A stretch of 64,000 nucleotides of DNA from Gracilibacillus suaedae (GTDB taxonomy: Bacteria; Bacillota; Bacilli; Bacillales; Amphibacillaceae): contig NZ_JAGFVL010000039.1 of the NCBI RefSeq assembly GCF_017599345.1, forward strand, positions 62,001 through 126,000, given 5' to 3'. Each line of letters opens with the position of its first letter. Within the stretch, counting starts at the first letter, position 1. The notes below the pieces were generated by a model. It made no database searches and was not told where the DNA came from. It saw only the letters and a program-made list of their open reading frames with translations. A program made the position numbers and the translations under genes. Of this stretch, positions 17,928 through 26,871 are shown piece after piece.

Positions 17928-18791
17928 CTATCTCCCTTGATAATATGAATCCACTAAATGGGTTGCGTATCGAATATTTTCATCAGGATAAGGAATATTC
18001 TTCAAGTGATAAACTTCTATAGACACTTCATGAAACAAATTCATGGTATTTTTAAGCGCTTTCCACACATCATCTTCTTCGTAATGTGCATATATATGCT
18101 TGAATTGGGAAACGAATTTAGTATCAGCCCATTCCTCAACAAAACGAAACGCGTGCCATGTATTATACTCCATGCCATTATTTAATTTTGCATGTATTCG
18201 AATAAAAGAGATAAGCAGGTGTTTCATATAACTATCAATTATTGATTTCCCTTCTAACAACTCAGCTCTCCGTAGTTTTTTTGCAGCTAGAACGGCGTGA
18301 TACCAGAAATCGTGCAACATATTTTCTATTTCTTCTGGTATTTCATTTTTAATGAGGTTTGCTTTAATATTCTTTTTCAGGCGTGGTATGATATTATCCT
18401 TATCTACTAGTACTTTAGTTCCTTTGGAAAGAACACTTAACACTTGATGATGAGATTCCATCTCTGCAATTGCTGATATAGGAAAGCAAGCAAAGTCGAC
18501 ATCCAGTCCACCATCAAATAAAACTCTTCTTTCGATCCCTCCACCAACTGCTGTTTGTTCAAGAAAAGTAAGATAATACCTACCTATCTGAGCTAACCAT
18601 TTGGTATGATGGAGTAATGAATTGGGATTGTCGGCAAATAAAACGAGATCTAGATCTGCATATTGATCAGCTGGCTTTTCTCGCCTTGCTCTTGAACCAA
18701 CTATTATTGCTACTCGGATATTTTGCTCTCTTTCAGCAAATGATTGAAATCTCTCTGTTATGATATCGTATGTCAAATTAACCAAATTCAT
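17928..18791 (-). CDS. Aminoglycoside 6-adenylyltransferase-like protein (ANT(6) family)
   Basis: 287 residues. The nucleotidyltransferase active site is GSRAR (residues 32-36) with YADLDLVLF (Asp46 and Asp48 as metal ligands), followed by the helical C-terminal domain of the streptomycin ANT(6)/AadK family (HDFWYHAVLAAKKLRRAEL). It would adenylylate streptomycin-like aminoglycosides at O-6 using ATP. Its chromosomal setting without mobile-element genes suggests an intrinsic AadK-like gene; activity on drugs is unproven. First gene of the operon with GNAT, membrane protein and GDPD. Confidence 0.85.
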   Translation of the reverse strand: MNLVNLTYDIITERFQSFAEREQNIRVAIIVGSRARREKPADQYADLDLVLFADNPNSLLHHTKWLAQIGRYYLTFLEQTAVGGGIERRVLFDGGLDVDFACFPISAIAEMESHHQVLSVLSKGTKVLVDKDNIIPRLKKNIKANLIKNEIPEEIENMLHDFWYHAVLAAKKLRRAELLEGKSIIDSYMKHLLISFIRIHAKLNNGMEYNTWHAFRFVEEWADTKFVSQFKHIYAHYEEDDVWKALKNTMNLFHEVSIEVYHLKNIPYPDENIRYATHLVDSYYQGR

Positions 18792-18874
18792 CCACCTACC
18801 ATCTTTCTGTATCCTCTAGGTCTAGATCAGTTATTACTGTTTGGCATAGGGATATTTGTTAGAACTATTAACTA

Positions 18875-19462
18875 TTATTTTTTCTCTGTTGGTTCCGCTC
18901 CCCATTTATGTATATAAGTTCCCTCATATTTCAACATTCGATCGATTAATTTTTTTGATTCATTTTCTATTAAAATAAGTTCTTTATATTCCGGTTTCAC
19001 AAAGCCTTGCTCTATCATATGATCAAAAAGCGTCATAATCGGATCATAGTATTTATTGATGTTAAGTAGTGCACATGGCTTCTTATGGTAACCTATTTGA
19101 GCCCAAGTGAATACTTCAAACCATTCTTCTAACGTCCCTGTTCCGCCTGGTAATGCAATAAATCCGTCCGCATAGTCTGACATCATCGCTTTTCGTTCAT
19201 GCATCGTTTGCACGACATGTAGTTCAGTCAGTTTCTCATGGGCAATCTCCACATTCTTTAACTTTTCTGGGATGACACCAATCACATTACCACCATTTTC
19301 TAAGACGCCATCTGCGACAGCTCCCATACACCCGACATTCGAACCGCCGTATACAAGATCAATACCGTTTGCTACTAATAGTTGTCCTAACTTCTTTGCC
19401 TCTTCTACATAAATCGGGTCTGTCCCCTTACTAGATCCACAATAAACTGCTAACCTTTTCAT
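18875..19462 (-). CDS. LOG-family protein (cytokinin riboside 5'-monophosphate phosphoribohydrolase-like)
   Basis: 195 residues with a Rossmann fold and the PGGTGTLEE motif of the LOG/lysine decarboxylase-like family, plus YGGSNVGCMGAVAD near the N-terminus. Homologues release the base from cytokinin or other nucleoside monophosphates. I start it at the ATG at 19462, 8 nt after GAGG, rather than 18 nt upstream. Monocistronic. Confidence 0.92.
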   Translation of the reverse strand: MKRLAVYCGSSKGTDPIYVEEAKKLGQLLVANGIDLVYGGSNVGCMGAVADGVLENGGNVIGVIPEKLKNVEIAHEKLTELHVVQTMHERKAMMSDYADGFIALPGGTGTLEEWFEVFTWAQIGYHKKPCALLNINKYYDPIMTLFDHMIEQGFVKPEYKELILIENESKKLIDRMLKYEGTYIHKWGAEPTEKK

Positions 19463-19572
19463 AACTATTACCTCACTCATCCATTATTGATTTCTTCATA
19501 TATTACTATATTAAACCATATTCCAACTTATGCCTATTATAGAAAGAGCTATTACAACATTTCACTTTGAAA

Positions 19573-20034
19573 TCAGAAAGTTATCTCAAGCATTGCTTTC
19601 ATATCATCTAAAATATCTTTATGTGTGTCCACAGTGACAAGCGGATGATCAGAATTGTCAAGTTGATTATAGTTGAACAGAATCGTTCCATCCTCCAAAA
19701 TTTGAAACCCATAATCTTCTTTTTGAATATTTGTACTCTCACCTTCAAAAAAGCCAAACATATAGTAACTATCATGATTCTCTAGTATTCTAATTAGTTC
19801 ATCATTGTCAATTTCTTCTGCTTCCAGTCCTTCCACCGTAGATAACGCTTGTTTTATTTTTTCCGGATCTTCTATCAGCATCGCGAGTTTATCTGAAGTA
19901 AAATTATTTTCTACCTTTTGCACAAATAGCGTATTGGCAAAATCTTTATTCTCTATTTGAACCGTTTTTTCCTCAGTAGAACAAGCACATAATAGGATAG
20001 AAAGAATGACTAGTATAAAAGATACCTTCTTCAA
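19573..20034 (-). CDS. Lipoprotein of unknown function
   Basis: 153 residues: lipoprotein signal KKVSFILVILSILLCAC with the lipobox cysteine near residue 18, then a soluble acidic domain. No recognised catalytic motif. A TTG start at 20034 with AAGGAG 10 nt upstream places the signal peptide at the very N-terminus, whereas the longest frame would bury it, so I prefer TTG. Single gene; family not recognised. Confidence 0.7.
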   Translation of the reverse strand: MKKVSFILVILSILLCACSTEEKTVQIENKDFANTLFVQKVENNFTSDKLAMLIEDPEKIKQALSTVEGLEAEEIDNDELIRILENHDSYYMFGFFEGESTNIQKEDYGFQILEDGTILFNYNQLDNSDHPLVTVDTHKDILDDMKAMLEITF

Positions 20035-20336
20035 TGTTGAATTGCTCCTTCCGTGAATGTATGTACACATAAGACAATTTCTTGTCCCTATATTTTTTTC
20101 TATATTAAAGGAGACGATTTCATTACATGTAAGGTTTCATTTATCCATATTAAATTAATATTACAGTTTTATGTCTTTCATTGTTATATGTATCTTAGCA
20201 ATTCTATCTTGATCTTAACACAAACTTATTCTGTAAAAAAAAGGGGGAAATAGATACAATAGATACAATAGATACAACTACATATATATGCCATCGTATT
20301 TTCAGAACTTATTTTAACTAAAGGAAGTGTATATTA
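20035..20336. other. Intergenic region between divergent lipoprotein and maa-like genes
   Basis: AT-rich spacer carrying promoters for both genes, not individually resolved. It contains a run of three 9-bp units TAGATACAA at 20251-20277, 60 nt before the acetyltransferase start. Nothing else is recognised. Confidence 0.5.
20251..20277. repeat. Three tandem copies of TAGATACAA
   Basis: Three exact 9-bp repeats in the leader of the maa-like gene. Copy number could vary by slippage and change promoter spacing or leader length. Confidence 0.9.
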
Positions 20337-20897
20337 ATGAAAACAGAAAAGGAAAAAATGCTAGCAGGCGAAATGTACAATCCATCTGACCCACAATTAT
20401 GGAGTGATCGAGAGTATGTAAGAAAATTGGTGAGAGAATATAATCATACTACGGAAAAGGAAACTAATAAACGAGAAAAGCTATTGAAAGAATTACTAGG
20501 TTCTTCTGGTGAAGGTGTATTTATGGAACCTAATATACGCTTTGATTATGGTTATAACACTTATGTTGGTAACCATTTTTTTGCTAATTTTGACTGTACG
20601 ATTTTAGATGTTTGCGAAGTCCGCTTTGGTGATAATTGCATGTTAGGTCCTAACGTTCAAATCTATACAGCAACACATCCACTTCACCCTGACGATCGTA
20701 ATTCTGGCAAAGAATATGCAAAACCAATTACGATTGGCAATAATGTATGGTTTGGTGGTGGAGCAATCATTAATCCCGGTGTAACCATTGGCGACAATGT
20801 CGTAATTACATCCGGAGCGGTAGTCACCAAGGATGTACCTAGTAATGTTGTCGCAGGTGGTAATCCGGCAAAGATTATTAAACCAATACAGGTGTAG
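20337..20897 (+). CDS. maa: Maltose/galactoside O-acetyltransferase
   Basis: 186 residues: N-terminal Mac domain ([18 protein letters not shown]) and a left-handed beta-helix of hexapeptide repeats ending in [11 protein letters not shown]. Catalytic His is in [12 protein letters not shown]. Transfers acetyl from acetyl-CoA to maltose, glucose or other sugars, thought to detoxify non-metabolised sugars. Ribosome binding site AAGGAAG before the ATG. Followed by a bidirectional terminator. Confidence 0.93.
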   Translation: MKTEKEKMLAGEMYNPSDPQLWSDREYVRKLVREYNHTTEKETNKREKLLKELLGSSGEGVFMEPNIRFDYGYNTYVGNHFFANFDCTILDVCEVRFGDNCMLGPNVQIYTATHPLHPDDRNSGKEYAKPITIGNNVWFGGGAIINPGVTIGDNVVITSGAVVTKDVPSNVVAGGNPAKIIKPIQV

Positions 20898-20954
20898 CTG
20901 ATTCATTTCAGGTATCATTTTTCATTCTCTACACACCACCAACTGGAAAAAGAT

Positions 20955-20987
20955 AAAACCTGAAGTGACAGTCTCTTCAGGTTTTTT
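20955..20987. terminator. Bidirectional terminator between maa-like gene and membrane protein gene
   Basis: Arms AAACCTGAAG (20956-20965) and CTTCAGGTTT (20975-20984), T-rich on the rightward strand and A-rich before it, so it can stop transcription of both convergent genes. Confidence 0.85.
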
Positions 20988-20990
20988 ATA

Positions 20991-21629
20991 TTATATTGTC
21001 AGCTTTTTGTGAATGAAGATATCCATCAGTTTATACACAAAGAAAAGGCCGAAAAAGCCAATTCCATATAACATGAATGTTACTTCAAGTACGATACTAA
21101 TTAATGGCGGATCTGTAAGCACATTTGATATCACTAGCAATATGAGCGATGCGGTTATTCCTAACAACGCATATCCCCCTAAATAATAATGAGCATGCAT
21201 GTTGAAAATTTGAGTGTTTTTGGATATGGAAGAAAACTCATTCACTTTAAATTCGTTTATAGCAGCTATGATCGCATCTTCTTTTGTCATCCCCTGCTCT
21301 ATTAGATCTTGAGAATAGTCTTCTAGATATGCTTGTAACTCTAATCTTTCATCATTGGATAATACGAGATTATCAACAAATGCTTTAATATTGTTATTCC
21401 TTTTGTACATACCATTTAGACGAATATGACCAATATAATTGAACACCGCCCAAGCAAAGACAATTAAAAGGCTAATTGCGTAGGCAACTAGTGCAACCTT
21501 GGGCGATCCAGTCTGATGAAACGCTAGATCCATATATATAGTAGTGGTGAATACTAATATTGATATAAATAGTAGCCAACTATATTTTATGTCCTTTAGA
21601 TAAAGTAATTTTTTGATGAAATGTTTCAC
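20991..21629 (-). CDS. Membrane protein with cytoplasmic helical DUF1700-like segment
   Basis: 212 residues with two N-terminal membrane helices, a soluble region containing LSNDERLELQAYLEDYSQDL then MTKEDAIIAAINEF, and two C-terminal helices. The soluble part resembles the permease-prefix/DUF1700 segment often found beside PadR regulators. GTG start at 21629 with GGAGG 8 nt upstream; the longer frame overlaps the uppP stop without a site. Downstream of uppP in a PadR-headed cluster. Function unknown. Confidence 0.7.
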   Translation of the reverse strand: MKHFIKKLLYLKDIKYSWLLFISILVFTTTIYMDLAFHQTGSPKVALVAYAISLLIVFAWAVFNYIGHIRLNGMYKRNNNIKAFVDNLVLSNDERLELQAYLEDYSQDLIEQGMTKEDAIIAAINEFKVNEFSSISKNTQIFNMHAHYYLGGYALLGITASLILLVISNVLTDPPLISIVLEVTFMLYGIGFFGLFFVYKLMDIFIHKKLTI

Positions 21630-21675
21630 ATTACATTCCTCCACGTTGAACGATTTTAGACTAGTCTTTTTTATC

Positions 21676-22497
21676 CTACAAGAATAGGATGACAAGAACT
21701 CCGACTATCAAACAATAATAGGAAAAGTAGCCTAAATTACCTCTTGTCATGATATTAATAAACCATCTTAGAGAAAATAAAGTGGCAATGAAAGTGGCTA
21801 CAAACGCAACCGCATATGGAATTATTAATTCCGAAAAATTTGGATCATTTACAATTTCGGGTATTTCCAAAATTCCTGTACCAAGACTTACTGGAATATA
21901 AAGTAAGAACGCAAACCTTAACGCTGTTTCCTGTTTCATCCCTACAAGCATAGCCCCTACAATCGACGCTCCTGAACGACTGATCCCTGGCGTTACAGCT
22001 ATTGCCTGGGCAAAACCCACAATAATCGAATCTTTTATTGATAGATCTCCGTCGTATTTTCTACCCTTGAGGTTTCGAATCATCCATAATGCAACTGCAG
22101 TAATGAGTAAAGTAACACCCACAACTTTTGTATTGCTTAGCCATTCACTAATTACATCTCCAAACAGTACGCCAATGACACCAACAGGAATAGTAGCAAT
22201 AATTAAATATACAATAAATTGAAAATCGCTCTTTTGCTCATACTTACGAGTTACAAGAAATTGCACACCATTTTTCGCTAAGCGAACTATATCTGTTCTG
22301 TAGATAACAAGAACCGCTAAGAGAGAAGCGAAATTAACAAATATTTCAAATGAAAGCCCGGTTGCTTCAATACCAAAAAGCTCTCGTAAAATGATAAGGT
22401 GACCGCTTGAAGAGATCGGAATAGGCTCCGTGATCCCTTGTGTTAAACCTAACAATAAATACTTTATCACTGTCCATAATTCTGTAAAACCTTCCAT
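21676..22497 (-). CDS. uppP: Undecaprenyl-diphosphatase (bacitracin resistance type)
   Basis: 273-residue polytopic protein of the BacA/UppP family. Signature motifs are [20 protein letters not shown] near the N-terminus and PGISRSGAS in the middle. It dephosphorylates undecaprenyl diphosphate to recycle the lipid carrier for wall synthesis; extra copies raise bacitracin tolerance. ATG at 22497 has AAGGAGG 8 nt upstream. Coupled to a PadR regulator just upstream, suggesting this copy is inducible and not the only one in the genome. Confidence 0.95.
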   Translation of the reverse strand: MEGFTELWTVIKYLLLGLTQGITEPIPISSSGHLIILRELFGIEATGLSFEIFVNFASLLAVLVIYRTDIVRLAKNGVQFLVTRKYEQKSDFQFIVYLIIATIPVGVIGVLFGDVISEWLSNTKVVGVTLLITAVALWMIRNLKGRKYDGDLSIKDSIIVGFAQAIAVTPGISRSGASIVGAMLVGMKQETALRFAFLLYIPVSLGTGILEIPEIVNDPNFSELIIPYAVAFVATFIATLFSLRWFINIMTRGNLGYFSYYCLIVGVLVILFL

Positions 22498-22562
22498 TAT
22501 TAGATCCTCCTTCATTTTTCCTAAGGCAACATGCCCAAACTTTTAGCGTAATATAAACTTTT

Positions 22563-22877
22563 TTATATAAAGCGTTGTACTAACTGAGCCATAAGCTCCC
22601 AGTCTTTTTTATACTGGTTATACTGTTGCTGTCCCAGTTCAGTTATTGAGTAATATTTTCGTTTACCTCCTTGACTCTCTTTCCCCCAGTAAGAAGTAAT
22701 AGCGCCGTTTTTCTCTAAACGTTTTAATGACAAATAGAGAGTTGCTTCTTGTATATTGAAGGAACCATCAGATTTATCTTTAATCCGTTTGGATATCTCG
22801 TATCCATATCCTTCCTTATCCTGCAGAAGTGAAAGTATAAGAAGATCAATAGTACCTTTCAGCATTTCCTTATTCAA
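22563..22877 (-). CDS. PadR-family transcriptional regulator, short form
   Basis: 104 residues containing only the winged-helix PadR domain (LKGTIDLLILSLLQDKEGYGYEISKRI ... ATLYLSLKRLEKNGAI ... YYSITELGQQQ). Family members repress small operons of membrane genes and respond to cell-wall drugs. It heads a leftward cluster with uppP and a membrane protein; a 61-bp inverted-repeat region directly upstream is the probable autoregulatory operator. Confidence 0.92.
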   Translation of the reverse strand: MNKEMLKGTIDLLILSLLQDKEGYGYEISKRIKDKSDGSFNIQEATLYLSLKRLEKNGAITSYWGKESQGGKRKYYSITELGQQQYNQYKKDWELMAQLVQRFI

Positions 22878-22895
22878 TGATCTACCCCCTACACA

Positions 22896-22956
22896 ATTAC
22901 CTTGTAATATTAAGTAATTTCAGTATACTGCACATTACTTAATAATACAAGGTAAT
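22896..22956. promoter_or_regulatory. Large inverted repeat, probable PadR operator
   Basis: Two 23-bp arms (22896-22918 and 22934-22956) are inverted copies with a single mismatch; each contains TTACCTTGTA and TTAAGTAAT. The 15-bp centre carries a perfect 10-bp palindrome CAGTATACTG at 22921-22930. It lies 19 nt upstream of the padR start, so it should cover the promoter. Confidence 0.8.
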
Positions 22957-23046
22957 TCCTAAAAATATAACCTATGGATACACTATTGGATTTCATAATA
23001 ATAATAGATTTTCAATGACATTTTAGAATTTCAGAAAAAATATAAA

Positions 23047-23072
23047 GAGCTGCCACCTATTGGTGGCAGCTC
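23047..23072 (-). terminator. Stem-loop terminator after NlpC/P60 gene
   Basis: Perfect hairpin with arms GAGCTGCCACC and GGTGGCAGCTC around TATT. Read leftward it is followed by TTTATATTTTT. The nearest gene reading into it is the wall hydrolase ending at 23135. Confidence 0.8.
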
Positions 23073-23134
23073 TATTTTACTTCCTGTTTCGCGAGAGAAA
23101 TTCATTCACAAAGAGCTATATCGTTCTTTCATTT

Positions 23135-24232
23135 TTAATAGAATCTCTTAAAACTTTCAAAGTGTTTCTTCCAATAAGAATTATCCAGACTAGTAATCAC
23201 AACCCCATTGGAACTTGCATGGATAAACTTATTATCTCCTAAATAGATCCCCATATGAGAGATACCAGATTTATAGGTTCCTTCAAAGAATACTAGGTCT
23301 CCTACTTTTGGATTATTCACATAATAGGAACGATCATAGTATCCAGAACTGGAAAGACGGCGAATATCCATACCAGCTTCCTTGTAAACATAATATATGT
23401 ATCCACTACAATCGAATCCACTTGGAGTTGCTCCACCCCATGCATAACCAGTGCCTTTCAAACCTGTCGCTACTTCAATAAGCTTGTCAACATTGTATTC
23501 TACATCAACAGTTGACTTGTCACTAGAACTACTATTCTTGGAAGAGGACCCACTGCTTTTTGCTTCTCCGATGTTTAATTTTTGCCCGATATAGATTGTA
23601 TCTGAGCTTAAATTATTCCATTTCTTCAGATTGGCAACTGTCACACTGTGCTTTGCTCCAATATGAGATAGTGTGTCACCAGATTTTACAACGTACACAA
23701 TAGAAGACCCAACACTTTGTTCTTTAGGTTTCGACTTAGAAGTGGAAGTGTTATTGTTTTTAGAACTGCTACTAGTTTTAGTAGGTTCTGCAACAACAAA
23801 AACATTTCCTGGATAAATTAATGTAGTATCTAAATCATTCCATTTCATTAGATCGTTAAGTGAAATACTATGTTTGGATGCAATCGCACTTAACGTATCT
23901 CCGCTTTTCACGGTATACTTCTTGGTAGAACTGGATTGTTCTGTTTGGCTACTCTCATTGTCTTTATTTTTAGTATTACTACTACTTGTATTACTACTAC
24001 TTGAAGAGTTTTTGCTAGTTTGTAGAATTTGATTCGGATAAATGACATCTGAAGTGAGCTTATTGATGTCGATTAATGATTGTACATTGGTGTCATATTT
24101 TTGTGCTATCTTCCATAATGAATCTCCACTTTTGACTTTATATGATGCAGCTTCTGCTTCATCTGCACCTACCATTGCTGCTGCAATCGCTGCACCTAAG
24201 GTAACCGACATAACCACTTTTTTATTTGCCAA
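23135..24232 (-). CDS. Cell-wall D,L-endopeptidase: three LysM repeats plus NlpC/P60
   Basis: 365 residues, LytE/CwlS-like architecture. A signal peptide (about 1-28), three LysM modules each beginning [10 protein letters not shown] / [10 protein letters not shown] / [10 protein letters not shown], separated by Ser/Thr/Asn/Lys linkers, then a C-terminal NlpC/P60 domain with catalytic Cys in [12 protein letters not shown] and His in [11 protein letters not shown]. It would bind peptidoglycan and cut D-Glu-meso-DAP stem peptide bonds. Three LysM repeats match B. subtilis LytE. Monocistronic with a 300-nt leader in which I see no further gene. Confidence 0.95.
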   Translation of the reverse strand: MANKKVVMSVTLGAAIAAAMVGADEAEAASYKVKSGDSLWKIAQKYDTNVQSLIDINKLTSDVIYPNQILQTSKNSSSSSNTSSSNTKNKDNESSQTEQSSSTKKYTVKSGDTLSAIASKHSISLNDLMKWNDLDTTLIYPGNVFVVAEPTKTSSSSKNNNTSTSKSKPKEQSVGSSIVYVVKSGDTLSHIGAKHSVTVANLKKWNNLSSDTIYIGQKLNIGEAKSSGSSSKNSSSSDKSTVDVEYNVDKLIEVATGLKGTGYAWGGATPSGFDCSGYIYYVYKEAGMDIRRLSSSGYYDRSYYVNNPKVGDLVFFEGTYKSGISHMGIYLGDNKFIHASSNGVVITSLDNSYWKKHFESFKRFY

Positions 24233-24532
24233 TTTCCATATCCTCCTATTTTCTAAAAAATGTGGCGTTGATTTAAAATAAAGCTCGATTAATACACACG
24301 TATATTCATCTAATCGAAAAAGTATGGCATGACTTTTATACTAACACACGTGACTTTATTTTAAATCTACTTGAGGATATTATATCTTTTTTTAGAAAAA
24401 ATTGATAGATAAATAGAGAAATTATTAAAAAAATTGTTAAACTTTCCCGAAAAATAGGAGATAACTAGAAATGAGCAGAAAGACTCACGTCAATTTCTGA
24501 AGTATGTGGCAGACCACTGTAATAATGAATCA

Positions 24533-25003
24533 TCATACAGTGTAGTTAATCCCTTTATTCTCATCCCATATTCCACGGCTTTTTCGAATTTGCAAAATTT
24601 GTCCAATGTGATAGGCAATGTGTAAGTTTATGTAAGTAAGACTTTGTGAATGCCTTTCTATATATTCTTCATCACATCGTTTTAGTTCATCTATCCAATC
24701 TTTCATTATAGTAAATAATTTGTTCACCAGTAATTCCCAACTCATCTCGCTTGCCACACTAAATGTTGTCTTATTGTCTTTGACACTTACATCTTCAGCT
24801 ATATCTTTGAATCGATTTAATTCTAATAGATTATAAAAGTATACGTGATGTACAATCTCCATTATAGAATGGGTAGAATTTTCACTTTTGTAAGAAGCTT
24901 GATAAGAACTTACCCCCTCTAGCGCAGTCTTCAAAGATACAAACCAAGTATCCCTGTTATAACAAGCTTCAAATTGGTTCAAAATAAATTCCTTTGTGTT
25001 CAT
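24533..25003 (-). CDS. DinB-superfamily protein
   Basis: 156 residues. Metal-binding histidines of the DinB fold are in IMEIVHHVYFYNLLELNRF and in HIAYHIGQILQIRKSRG near the C-terminus. Close in kind to B. subtilis YfiT/DinB-like proteins of unclear function. Start at the ATG at 25003, preceded by TAGGAGTGAG; the longest frame begins 75 nt earlier without a site. Single gene. Confidence 0.87.
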   Translation of the reverse strand: MNTKEFILNQFEACYNRDTWFVSLKTALEGVSSYQASYKSENSTHSIMEIVHHVYFYNLLELNRFKDIAEDVSVKDNKTTFSVASEMSWELLVNKLFTIMKDWIDELKRCDEEYIERHSQSLTYINLHIAYHIGQILQIRKSRGIWDENKGINYTV

Positions 25004-25153
25004 TTTACTCACTCCTATGTTTATTTTACGCATATGATTAAACGGTAGTTGGTCCGACAAACAGGTGATAATACCCATTTAATGGTAAGCGTTAATCTGT
25101 TCTATGATATACTAACATATACAGACAAAATATATTATAGGTGGAGTAGGTAA

Positions 25154-25768
25154 ATGAGTGAAAAACTGACAATTTATGATGAGAATCGCAATGAAATAGG
25201 CGTAGCAGATAGGGATGAAGTGCATAAGAACGGGTATTGGCATGAAACATTTCAATGCTGGTTCGTTGATAACCATGATGGTATAGATTATATTTATTTG
25301 CAAAAACGCAGCAATGATAAAAAGGATTTCCCTAACCTTTTTGACATAACTGCTGCTGGCCATTTATTAGCAACGGAAACTGTTGCAGATGGTGTTAGAG
25401 AAATAGAGGAAGAACTTGGGGTTGATGTAGATTGGAATCATTTACTATCATTAGGCGTTATCGAAGATCCCATTGAAACAAATAGCTTTTTGGACAGAGA
25501 GTGGGCAAATGTCTTTCTATACCGTGTAAAAGAAACCGATCAGTTTAACTTGCAACAAGAAGAGGTTGCTGGGATTGTGAAGGCAACGTTTCATGATTTC
25601 TATAATTTGTGCTTTGATCAGAAAAAGGAAATTAGAGTAGATGGTTGGGAAATAAATGAACTCGGGGAGAGAACCGTCATTAACAAAAAGGTAAGTTTAA
25701 AAGATATTGTTCCCCATCGAAAAGCATATTTCCAACAAGTTGTGAAGTGGATTGTTGATAACAAATAA
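25154..25768 (+). CDS. NUDIX hydrolase (IDI-like subgroup)
   Basis: 204 residues. The Nudix box is complete: GHLLATETVADGVREIEEELG gives the G-x5-E-x7-REUxEExGU pattern. The N-terminus LTIYDENRNEIGVADRDEVHK and FQCWFV match the isopentenyl-isomerase-like NUDIX subgroup, but most such stand-alone members are pyrophosphohydrolases of unknown substrate. GTGGAG lies before the ATG. Monocistronic. Confidence 0.9.
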   Translation: MSEKLTIYDENRNEIGVADRDEVHKNGYWHETFQCWFVDNHDGIDYIYLQKRSNDKKDFPNLFDITAAGHLLATETVADGVREIEEELGVDVDWNHLLSLGVIEDPIETNSFLDREWANVFLYRVKETDQFNLQQEEVAGIVKATFHDFYNLCFDQKKEIRVDGWEINELGERTVINKKVSLKDIVPHRKAYFQQVVKWIVDNK

Positions 25769-25813
25769 TAATTAGAATCACTGGACTTACTTAGCGGTTG
25801 TTGAGGAGGAAAA

Positions 25814-25897
25814 ATGACACAAACTTATGATTTTCTCACTGAAAAAAGTAAAAAAATCCTCCAAGCATCCGGAGAGTTGCATGTGAGTCTTGATTAA
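25814..25897 (+). CDS. Short ORF of 27 codons with a strong ribosome binding site, possible gene remnant
   Basis: ATG at 25814 is preceded by GAGGAGG at 4-5 nt spacing and encodes MTQTYDFLTEKSKKILQASG plus seven residues before TGA... the frame ends TAA at 25897. Amphipathic and Lys-rich, no family recognised. It overlaps the 3' end of the convergent methyltransferase gene by 4 nt. Either a real small peptide or the truncated start of a lost gene. Confidence 0.4.
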   Translation: MTQTYDFLTEKSKKILQASGELHVSLD

Positions 25898-26619
25898 AAT
25901 CTAGAACATTCATTACTATTTTGATGTACCACAAATGTGATTACATTCGATTTTAATAGAACGGGTTTCTCATCACGTACAATCTGATATTCCAATGGTC
26001 TTACTAACTGTTTGACGACCTTCCATCCCTTATAATTGTTAGTTAACTTATCGATCATTCGGTCTGTTGTAAGGTTGACCTCCATTAATGCATCATGTCG
26101 CTTATTTGTTTCGATTTCAATCTCTTCTATTTCGGAATTGATGATAATGCAATTTATACCACCTTTTTTGGTACCTTGAGTCATCTGATTAAGAACTCTT
26201 TCCAGAATATTCTCGGAACTAACATGTTCTAAGCTTGATACCGCAACAATCACATCATATTCCTCTTCTTTTATGGAATATTGGTCAATATCGGCTTTTT
26301 CTGTTTCAATAATGTCTGCCACATCAAACTCTTTACTGTATTCTATTAATTTCTCTATTGCTGAATCTAGTAAATCAACACAAACAACTCTTCCACCTTT
26401 GTCTTTGATTTCCTCAGCAATTGGAATACTATTTCTTCCCACACCTGCACCCAAATCCAAAACATTTAAAGGAGCTTTACCTTCAAGTAATGCTATAGAT
26501 TCCATTACTGACTTCACCGGTTTGTATAACCACGAGCCTTTCTCAAACAATCGATAATTATCGTAACAATGGTCGTGATACTTCTTTTCTTCCTTACGAA
26601 TAAATTTTATCCTGTCCAT
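25894..26619 (-). CDS. Class I SAM-dependent methyltransferase
   Basis: 241 residues. SAM-binding motif I is VLDLGAGVGRNSIPIAEEI, motif II is the acidic VVCVDLLDSAIEKL, and motif IV is YDVIVAVSSLEHVS. TehB/UbiE-like fold; acceptor unknown. Single leftward gene, divergent from the oligogalacturonate lyase gene. Confidence 0.9.
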   Translation of the reverse strand: MDRIKFIRKEEKKYHDHCYDNYRLFEKGSWLYKPVKSVMESIALLEGKAPLNVLDLGAGVGRNSIPIAEEIKDKGGRVVCVDLLDSAIEKLIEYSKEFDVADIIETEKADIDQYSIKEEEYDVIVAVSSLEHVSSENILERVLNQMTQGTKKGGINCIIINSEIEEIEIETNKRHDALMEVNLTTDRMIDKLTNNYKGWKVVKQLVRPLEYQIVRDEKPVLLKSNVITFVVHQNSNECSRF

Positions 26620-26814
26620 TTACTCCCCTCCACATCTGTTATCGGATACAGGAAGTTATTTCTAATTACCTTACCTCTTTTCTATATAATATCAATAATT
26701 GGAGCAAAATGTGAAGTTACCTATATTTCGAACCGAATTCACTAAATCCTTTGAGTAAAATGAAAGGATAGCTTAAAATGAAATTATGACTAAGACTTCT
26801 TTTTAAATCAAAAA

Positions 26815-26828
26815 TGAATACGATTACA
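26815..26828. promoter_or_regulatory. Candidate LacI-type operator upstream of oligogalacturonate lyase gene
   Basis: TGAATACGATTACA differs at only a few positions from the two candidate operators of the LacI-importer locus (9616-9629 and 10799-10812). It is 43 nt before the lyase start. Three-site similarity is suggestive, not proof. Confidence 0.4.
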
Positions 26829-26871
26829 TTTAGGTAAGGAAATTTTCTAAAAAAGAAAGGGTTGGAATTCT

